Positions 52,698 to 62,178 of a stretch of 64,000 bases of DNA are shown here, one piece after another; position 1 is the first letter of the stretch, and every line of letters begins with the position of its first letter. This stretch comes from Flavobacterium lacus. GTDB taxonomy: Bacteria > Bacteroidota > Bacteroidia > Flavobacteriales > Flavobacteriaceae. The DNA is taken from positions 1 through 64,000 of the forward strand of contig NZ_QLSV01000011.1 in NCBI RefSeq assembly GCF_003268815.1, in the 5' to 3' direction. The position numbers and the translations under genes are program-made. The notes under the pieces were generated by a model that did not search any database, was not told where the DNA came from, and saw nothing but the letters and a program-made list of their open reading frames with translations.

Positions 52698-54533
52698 ATG
52701 ACTATGACTTGGAAATTTCTCTTTTGCGGTGTGGCTTTATTGCTGTTTCAATTGGTTTTGGGGCAGAACGATTCGATGGTGCAACTCAACGAAGTCGTAG
52801 TTTCTGACGCAAAGTTGCAAAAGTTCTCGAATGCGCAACAAATCCGGGTTTTGAATGATAGCGTGTTGCAGAAGAACAGGGGTTCGTTTACTAATTTACT
52901 CCTTTTTAATTCTCCTATATATTTTAAAGAAAACGGTGCCGGAATGGTTTCGTCGCCTTCGTTTCGCGGAACTACGGCTCAGCAAACAGCAGTGATTTGG
53001 AATGGCATCAATATCAATTCGCAACTAAACGGACAGACGGATTTTAATACAATCAATGCAGCAGACTTTAACTCGATTGGCATTCGTTCCGGTGGTGGAA
53101 GCGTTTTGTATGGCAGCGGAGCAGTTGGCGGAAGTATTCATTTGACGAATTTGTTGGCATTTAATGCTAAAACTAAACATCAACTGAGAGCCAATTATGG
53201 TAGCTTTAATTCGCTTGGTTTGAATTATGGCTTGGAAGGCGGTTCGGAAAAATGGGCGTATCAAGCGAGTAGTTCAAGAAATAGTTCGGATAATGATTAT
53301 GAATACATTGGTAGAAAGCAGAAAAATGAAAATGGTAATTTTTATAATCAAAGTCTAAATTTTTCATCAGGATATAAAATCAATGAAAACAATTTTTTGA
53401 AATTTTATAGCCATTGGTTTGATAGTGAACGGTATTTTTCGGGCACCATAACCGTGCTTTCTAAAAATAAATACCAAGATTTTAATTCGCGAAATATGTT
53501 GGAATGGGTGAATTTCAACAATCGATTGACTACTAAAGTTAAATTGGCCTATTTAACCGAATCATATCGTTATTTTGAAAACAAAGATGCTGATTTTTAT
53601 ACGTTTGGAAAGGTAAAAACCTTTCTAGGAAGGTATGAAACGAGTTATAAAATTACAGAAAAAAAAGAAATTTTGGCTGTTTTTGAAGTTAGTCGAAACG
53701 ATGGCGAAGGTTCGGATATTTTACCAAAAAAACGAACAATTGGTAGCGGTAGCATTATTTGGAAACATCAACTAACTGATAAATTTGATTATGAATTAGG
53801 GGTTCGAAATGAAATTTCAGATCGTTATGAGAGTCCCTTACTTTTTTCGGCTGGAACGCGATTGAATGTGACAGACTTTTATACAATCAAATTAAATGCT
53901 TCTAAAAATTACCGTATTCCAACTTACAATGATTTGTATTGGCAAGGAAGCGGCAATCCTGATTTAAAGCCTGAACACGCCATTCAAGCTGAAATTGGTC
54001 AGGAATTCAACTATCAAAATACTAAACTGTCTTTCATTGGTTTTTACAGTAAATTGCGTGATATGTTGCGGTGGATTCCCAACTCATCCGGACTTTGGCA
54101 ACCGCAAAACACCGACAAGGTGACCATTTATGGTTTGGAAGCAGTACTGGAAAATAAATTGAATTTTGGGAATCATCATTTTGCTTTGAATGCTTCGTAT
54201 GCGTACACGATTTCAAAGCGAGATGATTTAGAAAAGCAATTGATTTATGTTCCTATTCATAAAGCAAACGGTTCTGTTTCCTATTCTTATCAAAAACTCA
54301 CAGCCTATTTTCAAACGCTGTTGAATGGCGAAGTGTTTACTTCTTCAGATAATTTCTATCGTTTGGATTCCTACAACTATTCAAATATTGGAGCCGACTA
54401 TGATTTTGGAAAAACAACTACCTATCGACTCGGTTTTCAGGTTTTGAATCTCGAAAACACAAATTATCAAAACGTTGCTTCTCGTCCGATGCCGGGAAGA
54501 CATTTTCAAGTGTATCTAACTTTAAATTTATAA
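52698..54533 (+). CDS. btuB: TonB-dependent cobalamin receptor BtuB
   Basis: The 611-residue outer-membrane receptor has a signal peptide (to LVLGQ), a TonB box-like LNEVVVSD, a plug domain (SPSFRGTTAQQTAVIWNGIN, GGSVLYGSGAVGGSI) and a C-terminal beta-barrel ending LTLNL. Function is assigned from the cobalamin riboswitch directly upstream and the BtuG-like gene downstream. ATG 52698 was chosen; ATG 52704 is an alternative. Confidence 0.92.
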   Translation: MTMTWKFLFCGVALLLFQLVLGQNDSMVQLNEVVVSDAKLQKFSNAQQIRVLNDSVLQKNRGSFTNLLLFNSPIYFKENGAGMVSSPSFRGTTAQQTAVIWNGININSQLNGQTDFNTINAADFNSIGIRSGGGSVLYGSGAVGGSIHLTNLLAFNAKTKHQLRANYGSFNSLGLNYGLEGGSEKWAYQASSSRNSSDNDYEYIGRKQKNENGNFYNQSLNFSSGYKINENNFLKFYSHWFDSERYFSGTITVLSKNKYQDFNSRNMLEWVNFNNRLTTKVKLAYLTESYRYFENKDADFYTFGKVKTFLGRYETSYKITEKKEILAVFEVSRNDGEGSDILPKKRTIGSGSIIWKHQLTDKFDYELGVRNEISDRYESPLLFSAGTRLNVTDFYTIKLNASKNYRIPTYNDLYWQGSGNPDLKPEHAIQAEIGQEFNYQNTKLSFIGFYSKLRDMLRWIPNSSGLWQPQNTDKVTIYGLEAVLENKLNFGNHHFALNASYAYTISKRDDLEKQLIYVPIHKANGSVSYSYQKLTAYFQTLLNGEVFTSSDNFYRLDSYNYSNIGADYDFGKTTTYRLGFQVLNLENTNYQNVASRPMPGRHFQVYLTLNL

Positions 54534-54537
54534 TAAA

Positions 54538-55614
54538 ATGAACTTCAAAAAACTTTTACTTTTAGCTTTGACCGCTGGTCTATTCTTTACTTCTTGTAGC
54601 GATGATGACGATGCAATTATCAATTTGCCATTAGGGGATTATGAAAATGGTGTGTTGATTTTAAATCAAGGAAATTTTGGCGGTGGAAATAGCTCGATTT
54701 CCTATTTGTCTGATGATTTTGGTGTCTTTCAAAACAATGCTTTCGCCGTGGTTAATCCAACGGTTACGTTAGGCGATACAGGCCAAGATATTGGTTTTTA
54801 TCAAGATAAAGCGTTTGTGGTGTTGAATTTATCGAATTCGATTCAAGTGATAAATCGCTATACTTTAGAACACATTACAACTTTTTCAACCGGTTTAAAT
54901 AACCCAAGATACATTGCCTTCGCAAACGGGAAAGGATATGTAACTAATTGGGGAGACGGCGGAAATGAAGAAGATGATTATATAGCCGTTTTGAATTTGA
55001 CAAATTATACAATTTCAACAACAATTCCTGTTACAGAAGGACCGGAACGCATCATCGAAAAAAACGGGAACCTGTATGTTGCTCACCAAGGCGGATTTGG
55101 TTACGGAGAAACTGTTTCTGTGATTAGCTCAGCAAGCAATACCGTTACGGCTGCAATTCCGGTAGGGGATGTTCCTAATTCATTGTTTATTGAAAATAAC
55201 ACGTTATATGTGTTGGCAGGAGGAAAACCATCTTGGACTAATGATGAAACAATTGGTACGTTGACAAAAATCAATTTAACCAACAATACCGTCATCAGTA
55301 CGTTTGATTTTGAAGATGCTGAACATCCGTCTAATTTAGTTGAAGAAAGCGGACAACTATATTATACTATTGATTCTGCTGTTTATAAAGCATCTCTAAC
55401 AGCTACAAGCTTGCCCTCTACTCCACTTTTCAGCACAACGGCACAAGGTGTTTATGGAGTATATAGCTTTGCTGTTGAAAACAATAAAATTTATGTGGGT
55501 GATGCCGTTGATTATAATTCAAACGGAAAAGTGTATGTGTATTCGTTAACAGGTGATTTATTGCAACAAGAAACTGTTGGTGTTATTCCGGCAGGATTTT
55601 ATTTTAATGATTAA
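54538..55614 (+). CDS. btuG: BtuG-like surface B12-binding beta-propeller lipoprotein
   Basis: The 358-residue protein has a lipoprotein signal (LFFTSC), followed by acidic residues as in surface-exported Bacteroidota lipoproteins. A propeller of YVTN-type repeats (NPRYIAFANGKGYVTNWGD, NSLFIENNTLYVLAGG) fills the rest. BtuG of Bacteroides is a surface propeller that binds cobalamin very tightly and pairs with BtuB. Position four bases after btuB, size and fold all agree, so it is very probably the cobalamin-capturing partner. Binding itself is not shown. Confidence 0.8.
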   Translation: MNFKKLLLLALTAGLFFTSCSDDDDAIINLPLGDYENGVLILNQGNFGGGNSSISYLSDDFGVFQNNAFAVVNPTVTLGDTGQDIGFYQDKAFVVLNLSNSIQVINRYTLEHITTFSTGLNNPRYIAFANGKGYVTNWGDGGNEEDDYIAVLNLTNYTISTTIPVTEGPERIIEKNGNLYVAHQGGFGYGETVSVISSASNTVTAAIPVGDVPNSLFIENNTLYVLAGGKPSWTNDETIGTLTKINLTNNTVISTFDFEDAEHPSNLVEESGQLYYTIDSAVYKASLTATSLPSTPLFSTTAQGVYGVYSFAVENNKIYVGDAVDYNSNGKVYVYSLTGDLLQQETVGVIPAGFYFND

Positions 55615-55630
55615 TTTTTAAAAAAATTAA

Positions 55631-55666
55631 AAAAAAAGGATGTTCATGGCGAACATCCTTTTTTTT
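55631..55666. terminator. Bidirectional terminator between btuG and the S41 gene
   Basis: AAAAAAGGATGTTC pairs with GAACATCCTTTTTT, with A and T runs on both sides. It ends both convergent genes. Confidence 0.9.
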
Positions 55667-57122
55667 AATGTAACATTCTGAATAATCCTTCCGGAATTTT
55701 TTCAACATACATTTCGTTGCTTAGTATGCGCAGCGATTTGCTGTCTTCCACATATAAATCTTTGGATTCAATGTATCGATTGCCAACTCTTCCGTTAGCT
55801 AAAATATCGTTGATAGCTGTATTGAAATAAGGTTCGTTTTGGTCGCCTAAAACACCTAAATTGGCTACATTTTCAAATTGCTCTAGAGCGGGATCTATTC
55901 CGGCTTGATATTCTCCATTCCCGTTTTTATCGGCTATTTTCAATACCAACGGTTGCATGGCGTAGCGATGATTTGGATTTCTGTTATTTGAACCAAACGT
56001 GGGCGAATCATATAAAGTAATGGACCCATCATTTTTGCCAACAGTGGTGGTGCCAATTTGAACCACATCGATATAGGGTTTCAAACTGTTAATTATTAAT
56101 TCACTGGCAGAAGCGGTCAAACCTGTTGTTAAAACATATACTTTGTTTAAATTTAAGCTATTGAGTGTATTCCCATTTGCAATTTGATTCGTGAAACGAT
56201 TTATTAATTGTTCTGGATTTGTTTGATTAAAGAAATTCATCACTTTTTGGTTCCAAACTTGTCTGGCAAACACTTGTCCGTTAAACTGACCGGTAATCAT
56301 ACTCGCTAATCGGGTGGCAGTATCTACCGACCCACCTGAATTATAACGTAAATCCAGTACCAAGTGCGTGACATTTGACGCTTTCAATTCACCAAAAGCT
56401 TGGTTGAGTTGGGTTTCAAAATTGGAGAAAAATCCGTTGTACATTAAATAGCCAATTCGTTTATCTTCCACTTCAATCACATTGGTTATATAAACAGGGT
56501 TTTCGGTGTATTGAACTTTGGTGAAACTTAACGAAATTCCGTTTGGCGTAATAGTTCCACCATCATAATCCGCAAATTGTAATGTATAAGTATCTTCTCT
56601 AAAAGCGGCACGCCAAATGGATTCATTTGATACGGATAAAGGAATATTATTGATGGAATAAAAAATCATTCCACGTGTAATCCCTTGGTTAGCAGCACTC
56701 GTATTGGGTAAAACATACCGCACATAACCAAAAATATCCGTTTGTGTTTCATCTTTAAAACGTAAGCTGAATTCTATACCATTCGTTCTAAATCCACCTT
56801 GCAACGCATTTTCTAACACGGTGTAATCGCTGAATATTACACTAAATCGATCAATTGCTGGTGCCACTTTTAAATCGGCGAACAAAGCTTCGGGACTTTC
56901 ATACTCATCCAAAAAAATATTCAAATCTCTTTGTGTTTCAAATAAATCATCCGCTAATTTTGGTTGGTCTGCTTGCCACAAATAATATAAATTTAATCCT
57001 TTCCAAACGAAATCTTTGACTTCTAGAGCAGAAGGAACAGGATTGTCATCATAATCTTCACACGATTGAAAAATTAATGCGGTGAAGCATATCATCATAC
57101 CAAATTTTAAAATTTTTTTCAT
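55665..57122 (-). CDS. S41 family C-terminal-processing protease lipoprotein
   Basis: The 485 residues have a lipoprotein signal (ALIFQSC), then a tricorn-type helical N-domain, a PDZ-like region (GITRGMIFYSINNIPLS) and the S41 core. The core contains LDLRYNSGGSVD and the nucleophile serine in GLTASASELI (about 334-343), followed by TTVGKNDGS with the candidate general-base lysine. The ATG at 57122 was chosen because it starts the lipoprotein signal; the open frame extends 47 codons upstream without one. It is divergent from the sigma gene, with about 117 bases between. Confidence 0.9.
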   Translation of the reverse strand: MKKILKFGMMICFTALIFQSCEDYDDNPVPSALEVKDFVWKGLNLYYLWQADQPKLADDLFETQRDLNIFLDEYESPEALFADLKVAPAIDRFSVIFSDYTVLENALQGGFRTNGIEFSLRFKDETQTDIFGYVRYVLPNTSAANQGITRGMIFYSINNIPLSVSNESIWRAAFREDTYTLQFADYDGGTITPNGISLSFTKVQYTENPVYITNVIEVEDKRIGYLMYNGFFSNFETQLNQAFGELKASNVTHLVLDLRYNSGGSVDTATRLASMITGQFNGQVFARQVWNQKVMNFFNQTNPEQLINRFTNQIANGNTLNSLNLNKVYVLTTGLTASASELIINSLKPYIDVVQIGTTTVGKNDGSITLYDSPTFGSNNRNPNHRYAMQPLVLKIADKNGNGEYQAGIDPALEQFENVANLGVLGDQNEPYFNTAINDILANGRVGNRYIESKDLYVEDSKSLRILSNEMYVEKIPEGLFRMLH

Positions 57123-57239
57123 AGCAGGTTTTATCTTTAAAAACGTAAATTTAGTAACTTTAGTTTTATTATTGATTTCTTTGTAACAAAAAAGATGATG
57201 AATCGTCTTGATTTTATAACCTAACTGAAAGTCTAACCA

Positions 57240-57749
57240 ATGAATCAGAATGAGTTCATCCATCTCATTGCTCCTTTTAAAGATAAAGTCTTTCGGCTTG
57301 CTAAGCGTTTGTTAGTGAGTAACGAAGAAGCACAAGATGCCACTCAAGATATTTTGGTAAAATTGTGGGACAAAAAAAACGGTTTAGAAAATTATGCTAG
57401 TGTAGAAGCATTTGCGATGACAATGACCAAAAATTATTGTTTGGATCAACTAAAGTCGAAAAGAGCTTCGAATTTAAAAATTGTGCATACTAATTTTGCA
57501 AGTAATGAAACTCGAGTAGACCAAAAAATCGAAGATCAAGATAGTTTAAATTGGGTGGAAAAAATGATTAACGAATTGCCTGAACAACAAAAATTAATCA
57601 TTCAAATGCGTGACATCGAGCAATACGAATTCGAAGAAATTGCCAAAATACTTGATATGAATGAAACAGCGGTTCGAGTGAATTTATCCCGAGCCAGAAA
57701 AACAATTAGAGAAAAAATGACTAAAACCCATCACTATGGAATTAGCTAA
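57240..57749 (+). CDS. ECF-type sigma factor
   Basis: The 169 residues have region 2 (KDKVFRLAKRLLVSNEEAQD ... QDILVKLWD) and region 4 helix-turn-helix (QYEFEEIAKILDMNETAVRVNLSRARKTI). There is no region 3, as in ECF factors. The overlapping next gene encodes a likely anti-sigma factor. Its promoter targets may include the downstream DUF4252 gene. Confidence 0.9.
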   Translation: MNQNEFIHLIAPFKDKVFRLAKRLLVSNEEAQDATQDILVKLWDKKNGLENYASVEAFAMTMTKNYCLDQLKSKRASNLKIVHTNFASNETRVDQKIEDQDSLNWVEKMINELPEQQKLIIQMRDIEQYEFEEIAKILDMNETAVRVNLSRARKTIREKMTKTHHYGIS

Positions 57750-58194
57750 AATAGAACAATTACTGGAAAAATACTTCGAAGGAGAAACCACCATTGCAGA
57801 AGAAATTCAGTTGAAACAGTACTTTTCAACCGAACAAGTAGCCGCTCATTTAGAGCACTACAAACCGCTTTTTGGTTACTTTTCTGCCGAAAAAGAAGAG
57901 CAATTTACGCCAACATTATCCTTAAAAACTAAAAAACAAATTACCGTTGCCAGGATAGCATTTGCCGCAAGTTTAGTATTCTTAGTAGGCATAATTACGT
58001 TTATAAACTATTCGCCAAACAACCAACCACAACAAACAAATGCTGAATTAGGCTCTTTTGAATCACCCGAAGAAGCCTTTGAAGAAACACACAAAGCCTT
58101 AGCTCTTTTGTCTGAAAAAGTGAACATTGGCATGGAAAGTGTAAAGTATATTAATGAATACGAAAACTCAAAAAATTTAATCTTTAAAAAATAA
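57736..58194 (+). CDS. Probable membrane anti-sigma factor
   Basis: The 152 residues have a cytoplasmic N-terminal helix (LAKIEQLLEKYFEGETTIAE, similar to the sigma-binding start of flavobacterial anti-sigma proteins). One transmembrane helix (about 72-90) and a periplasmic tail follow. The start overlaps the sigma gene by 14 bases. The assignment rests on position and topology. Confidence 0.75.
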   Translation: MELAKIEQLLEKYFEGETTIAEEIQLKQYFSTEQVAAHLEHYKPLFGYFSAEKEEQFTPTLSLKTKKQITVARIAFAASLVFLVGIITFINYSPNNQPQQTNAELGSFESPEEAFEETHKALALLSEKVNIGMESVKYINEYENSKNLIFKK

Positions 58195-58198
58195 AAAA

Positions 58199-58732
58199 AT
58201 GACTAGAATTATAACCTCTTTATTAGTGTTTGCTGCATTACTACTTTCTCAAGTATTATTTGCTCAATCTGTTTTTGACAAATTTGACGGACCAGAAGAT
58301 GTGAAAACCATCATCGTAAACAAAAAAATGTTTGAAATGATGAGTAAAGTGAAAGCCAACGACAAAGAAACACAACAGTATGTAAATTTGCTTAAAAAGT
58401 TAGATAACCTTAAAGTATTTATCACTTCGAGTAACAAACAAACTGCCGAAATGCGAGCGACAGCCGATAAATATTTAAAAACTTCCGGTATGGATGAGTT
58501 AATGCGAATTTCAGACGGCGGAAAAAACGTAAAAATCTACATGCGTTCCGGGGCAAATGATACCATCGTAAAAGAATTATTTATGTTTATTGAAGGAAAC
58601 GCCAAAGACAACGAAACCGTTTTATTCTCGTTAACCGGCAACTTTAATTTAGATGAAATTTCCGCATTAACCGATCAAATGAACCTTCCCGGCGGAGACA
58701 ATTTGAAAAAAGCGTCGAAAAAAAATAAGTAA
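58199..58732 (+). CDS. DUF4252 family exported protein
   Basis: The 177-residue protein has a signal peptide (to VLFAQS) and one DUF4252 domain (FEMMSKVKANDKETQQYVNL, LKVFITSSN ... LFMFIEGNAKD). DUF4252 genes are often linked to ECF sigma/anti-sigma pairs in Bacteroidota, as here. Function unknown. It lies four bases after the anti-sigma gene and before a terminator. Confidence 0.85.
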   Translation: MTRIITSLLVFAALLLSQVLFAQSVFDKFDGPEDVKTIIVNKKMFEMMSKVKANDKETQQYVNLLKKLDNLKVFITSSNKQTAEMRATADKYLKTSGMDELMRISDGGKNVKIYMRSGANDTIVKELFMFIEGNAKDNETVLFSLTGNFNLDEISALTDQMNLPGGDNLKKASKKNK

Positions 58733-58752
58733 TCTTTTGAAATAAAATAGTG

Positions 58753-58792
58753 AAAACTTTGTCAAGAGCCAATTTTGGCAAAGTTTTTTTTG
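58753..58792 (+). terminator. Terminator of the sigma/anti-sigma/DUF4252 unit
   Basis: AAAACTTTGTC pairs with GGCAAAGTTTT (one T-G pair) across AAGAGCCAATTTT, followed by a T run. Confidence 0.8.
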
Positions 58793-58841
58793 TTGTAAAT
58801 TCTTACCTTGGCAATTCATTAAACTAACACCAATCCGACAC

Positions 58842-60053
58842 ATGAAAAAAATTTACTTGTTCCTTTTCGCTTTAATTGCTTTACCATCAACGGCTCAATC
58901 GCTTATTTTTGAAGGCAAGATTGTTGATAAAACAACGCAGGAAAGCATTCCGTTTGCCAATATTCTTGTTCAAAATTCTACACAAGGGGTTATTTCTAAC
59001 GAAGATGGTGCATTCAAATTTTATATTCCAAAAGATGCCGAAAACATTGAAATCAGTCATATTGGTTATAAAACGCAAGTATTTTTGGTTAAAGAAATCA
59101 AAGCAGAACCGGTAACAATACTTTTAGAATCGGATGAGATGGCTTTGGAAGAAGTAATTGTAACCAACAAACCAATCAATCAAATTTTGGCCGGAGTGTT
59201 ACTCAATTCAAAAAACCAATTGGATAAAAGCATCAAATTGGAAACGTATTATCGTGAATTTGTACAAATCAATAATAAGTATTCAAAATTCGCAGATGGA
59301 ATGATTGATTTTTACATTCAACCTAAAAAGAAAGAAAAAGTGGAAGGTAAACTTGTTGTCAATCAAAGTCGAGCATTTCAGTTGGCTAGTGATGATGAAA
59401 TTGAGAAAAAAGGAAAGGCTGATTTAGCTGAAATGGATTCCTTTTTTGATATTCAAAAAGCCGCCAATGGTTTTTTTACCTATGAATACATCCAAACACT
59501 TTCATCTGAAAAAGCCAACGAGAACTACGAGTATGAACTTCGTTCTAAAAAAGACCAAAACGGAAATACACTGGAAGTCATTTATATAAAGCCAAAACCG
59601 AACGTTAAAAAAGCATTGTTAACAGGAAAAATCATTTATGACCCTATTCAAAAAGTAGTTTTAGATATTGATATAAAAATGGCTGAAAACCATAAACAAT
59701 ACGTCGAAACAATTAATGCATTGATCATGAAATTTGCAGTTCATGATATTCAAATTAAGCAAACTTATAAATTCATCAATGGGAAATACATTCCTGGTTA
59801 CAGAAAATCTCTAATTGACTTGCACATAAAATTTGGTAAGCAAATGAATGACCGAATGATGTGTATAAGTGATTTGGTGGTGACTGATTTTACAGACGAT
59901 GTTTCATCATTCCCGGAAAAAAATAAACTTTTTAAGGAAAGAAATTTATATTCAAACGGAATGAATTTTACCGAAAATTTCTGGGAAACTAATAATGCTT
60001 TGCCTCTTTCGGAAAATGAAGAGCGAATTTTACAAACGTTAAAAAGTAAATAA
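58842..60053 (+). CDS. Carboxypeptidase-like regulatory domain outer-membrane protein
   Basis: The 403 residues begin with a signal peptide (to PSTAQ). A CarboxypepD_reg-like domain (EGKIVDKTTQESIPFANILV, about 22-105) follows. About 290 residues of beta-rich sequence with TETYYREFVQIN-like strands come next, typical of flavobacterial DUF5686/carboxypeptidase-regulatory proteins. Function unknown. It is followed one base later by a second DUF4252 gene. Confidence 0.8.
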   Translation: MKKIYLFLFALIALPSTAQSLIFEGKIVDKTTQESIPFANILVQNSTQGVISNEDGAFKFYIPKDAENIEISHIGYKTQVFLVKEIKAEPVTILLESDEMALEEVIVTNKPINQILAGVLLNSKNQLDKSIKLETYYREFVQINNKYSKFADGMIDFYIQPKKKEKVEGKLVVNQSRAFQLASDDEIEKKGKADLAEMDSFFDIQKAANGFFTYEYIQTLSSEKANENYEYELRSKKDQNGNTLEVIYIKPKPNVKKALLTGKIIYDPIQKVVLDIDIKMAENHKQYVETINALIMKFAVHDIQIKQTYKFINGKYIPGYRKSLIDLHIKFGKQMNDRMMCISDLVVTDFTDDVSSFPEKNKLFKERNLYSNGMNFTENFWETNNALPLSENEERILQTLKSK

Positions 60054-60054
60054 T

Positions 60055-60582
60055 ATGAAAAAAATAGTTTTAACCCTCTTGCTGGTGAGTTTCATCGCCT
60101 GTGAAAAAGAACCAAGCTTACAAAAATATTTTGTAGAAAAAACTGAATCTACCGACTTCATCTCAATAGATATGTCAACCAGCATGCTAAACATTAAGCC
60201 GGAAGTATTGTCTTTAGAACAACAAGAAGCATTGAAATCATTCAAAAAAATGAACGTCTTAGCCTTTAAACTTACCGAGAAAAACAAGACTAAATTTGAT
60301 GGTGAGCAAACCAAAGTGAAAGAAATTTTAAAAGACGAAAAATACCAGGAATTAATGAAATTTGGTTCCGGTAAAGAAGGTGCAGCGGTTTATTTTGTTG
60401 GAAAAGACGATGCTATCGAAGAGTTTGTGCTCTACGGAAGTAAAGACGAAAATGGTTTTGCCGTGGTTCGTGTTTTAGGCGACAAAATGAATCCCGAAGA
60501 TTTTATGACGCTGTTGAGTGCTCTTCAAAAATCGGATATCGATAGGGAGCAACTCAAACCTTTGGAAGGAATTTTTAAATAA
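60055..60582 (+). CDS. DUF4252 family lipoprotein
   Basis: The 175-residue protein has a lipoprotein signal (LVSFIAC) and a DUF4252 domain (VKEILKDEKYQELMKFGSG, YGSKDENGFAVVRVLGDKMN). It is a second, clearly diverged copy of the gene at 58199-58732. It starts one base after the upstream gene. Confidence 0.85.
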   Translation: MKKIVLTLLLVSFIACEKEPSLQKYFVEKTESTDFISIDMSTSMLNIKPEVLSLEQQEALKSFKKMNVLAFKLTEKNKTKFDGEQTKVKEILKDEKYQELMKFGSGKEGAAVYFVGKDDAIEEFVLYGSKDENGFAVVRVLGDKMNPEDFMTLLSALQKSDIDREQLKPLEGIFK

Positions 60583-60647
60583 AAAATAAGTTCTAAATTA
60601 GAATGCCGGTTCCTTTTTGTAATTTGCCAACCAATTAAAAATTATAG

Positions 60648-62087
60648 ATGGAACCGATTTCTATTCTCTTACTCATTCTCGGCTATTTTGGATTACTTAT
60701 TCTAATTTCTTCTTTAATCAGTAAAAAAGACGAAGGAAACGATGCCTTTTTTAAAGCCAATAAAAACTCTCCTTGGTATTTAGTCGCATTCGGAATGATT
60801 GGTGCATCGCTTTCTGGGGTTACATTTATTTCTGTTCCGGGAAAAGTAGAAGCGTCTCAATTTGTTTATTTTCAATTGGTTCTTGGTTATATCGTGGGTT
60901 ATTTTGTTATTGGAACCGTTTTACTGCCACTTTACTACCGATTAAATCTTACTTCAATTTATACCTATTTAGGCGACCGATTTGGTAAAAATGCCTATAA
61001 AACCGGAGCTTGGTTTTTTATACTTTCTCGAACGGTTGGCTCAAACTTACGATTAATGCTGGTAGCCGATGTACTGCAGACAATCGTTTTCGACAAACTA
61101 AATGTGCCGTATTGGGTAACCGTTACCGTCACCATTTTACTAATTTGGGTATATACCAATAAATCCGGAATCAAAACCATTATTTGGACAGACACGCTGC
61201 AAACGTTGTTCATGCTGATAGCCGTGGTTTTCTGTATTGTCACCGTTTCGCAAGATTTAGGATTAAATATCTCCACTCTTTCCGGTTTTATTGCCGATAG
61301 TGATTTTTCTAAAACTTTCTTTTTTGAAGATATTAGTTCGCCCAATTATTTTTGGAAACAGTTTTTATCAGGGGCTTTTATTGCGATTGTGATGACGGGT
61401 CTTGACCAAGATATGATGCAAAAAAACCTCACGTGCCGCAGTTTAAAAGATGCTCAGAAGAACATGTTTTGGTTTACGATTGTGCTCACTTTTGTAAATT
61501 TTCTTTTCTTAGTGATGGGATTATTGTTTACCGAATATGCTTTAAAATACAACATTGATGCTCACAAAGACCAACTCTTCCCCATTCTAGCCAATGAATA
61601 TTTAGGAATTGGCGTGGCATTTTTCTTTGTTTTAGGATTAATTGCCGCAGCCTACTCCAGTGCGGACAGTGCATTAACTTCACTCACCACCTCGTTTAGT
61701 ATTGACATTTTAGAAATAGAAAAAAAATACGATACCATAAAACAGGTCGTCATTAGAAAGCAAATCCACAAGATGTTTGTGTTAGTCTCTGTGTTGGTAA
61801 TTTTAGGATTTAAATACTTTGTGGAGGATGCCAGTATTATCGATAAAGTATTAAAATTTGCCGGATTCACCTACGGCCCTTTGCTCGGTCTCTATAGTTT
61901 TGGATTATTCACCAAATGGAACGTGAAAGACAAATGGGTACCTCTTGTCGCTATTTTTGCAGTAATTACGTCAATTATACTCAACCTCAACAGCGAGGCT
62001 TGGTTCGGTTTTGCCTTTGGATTTGAAATACTAATCGTGAATGGATTATTAACTTTTGTAGGATTGATGCTTATCCGTAAAAGGTAA
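60648..62087 (+). CDS. Sodium:solute symporter
   Basis: The 479-residue inner-membrane protein has about 13 helices and SSS-family signatures (FGMIGASLSGVTFISVPG, GLIAAAYSSADSALTSLTTS, whose serines bind sodium). The solute cannot be named. The gene is a single transcription unit convergent with the CoA-binding gene. Confidence 0.92.
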   Translation: MEPISILLLILGYFGLLILISSLISKKDEGNDAFFKANKNSPWYLVAFGMIGASLSGVTFISVPGKVEASQFVYFQLVLGYIVGYFVIGTVLLPLYYRLNLTSIYTYLGDRFGKNAYKTGAWFFILSRTVGSNLRLMLVADVLQTIVFDKLNVPYWVTVTVTILLIWVYTNKSGIKTIIWTDTLQTLFMLIAVVFCIVTVSQDLGLNISTLSGFIADSDFSKTFFFEDISSPNYFWKQFLSGAFIAIVMTGLDQDMMQKNLTCRSLKDAQKNMFWFTIVLTFVNFLFLVMGLLFTEYALKYNIDAHKDQLFPILANEYLGIGVAFFFVLGLIAAAYSSADSALTSLTTSFSIDILEIEKKYDTIKQVVIRKQIHKMFVLVSVLVILGFKYFVEDASIIDKVLKFAGFTYGPLLGLYSFGLFTKWNVKDKWVPLVAIFAVITSIILNLNSEAWFGFAFGFEILIVNGLLTFVGLMLIRKR

Positions 62088-62110
62088 ATAAGAACTGTAT
62101 TTTAAAAAAA

Positions 62111-62178
62111 ACCTACAACCCACAACCTACAACCCACAACCTACAACCCACAACCTACAACCTACAGCCTACAACCCT
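62111..62178. repeat. CCTACAA/CCCACAA period-7 tandem repeats
   Basis: About nine 7-base words, mostly alternating CCTACAA and CCCACAA (a 14-base double unit), with one CCTACAG. They fill the gap between two convergent genes and abut the stop codon of the CoA-binding gene. Not CRISPR: the units are too short and there are no spacers. Confidence 0.9.

Noticed and set aside
62111..62178. Possible CRISPR-like array
   Set aside because: The units are 7 bases with no spacers of constant length and no cas gene nearby, so it is a simple tandem repeat.
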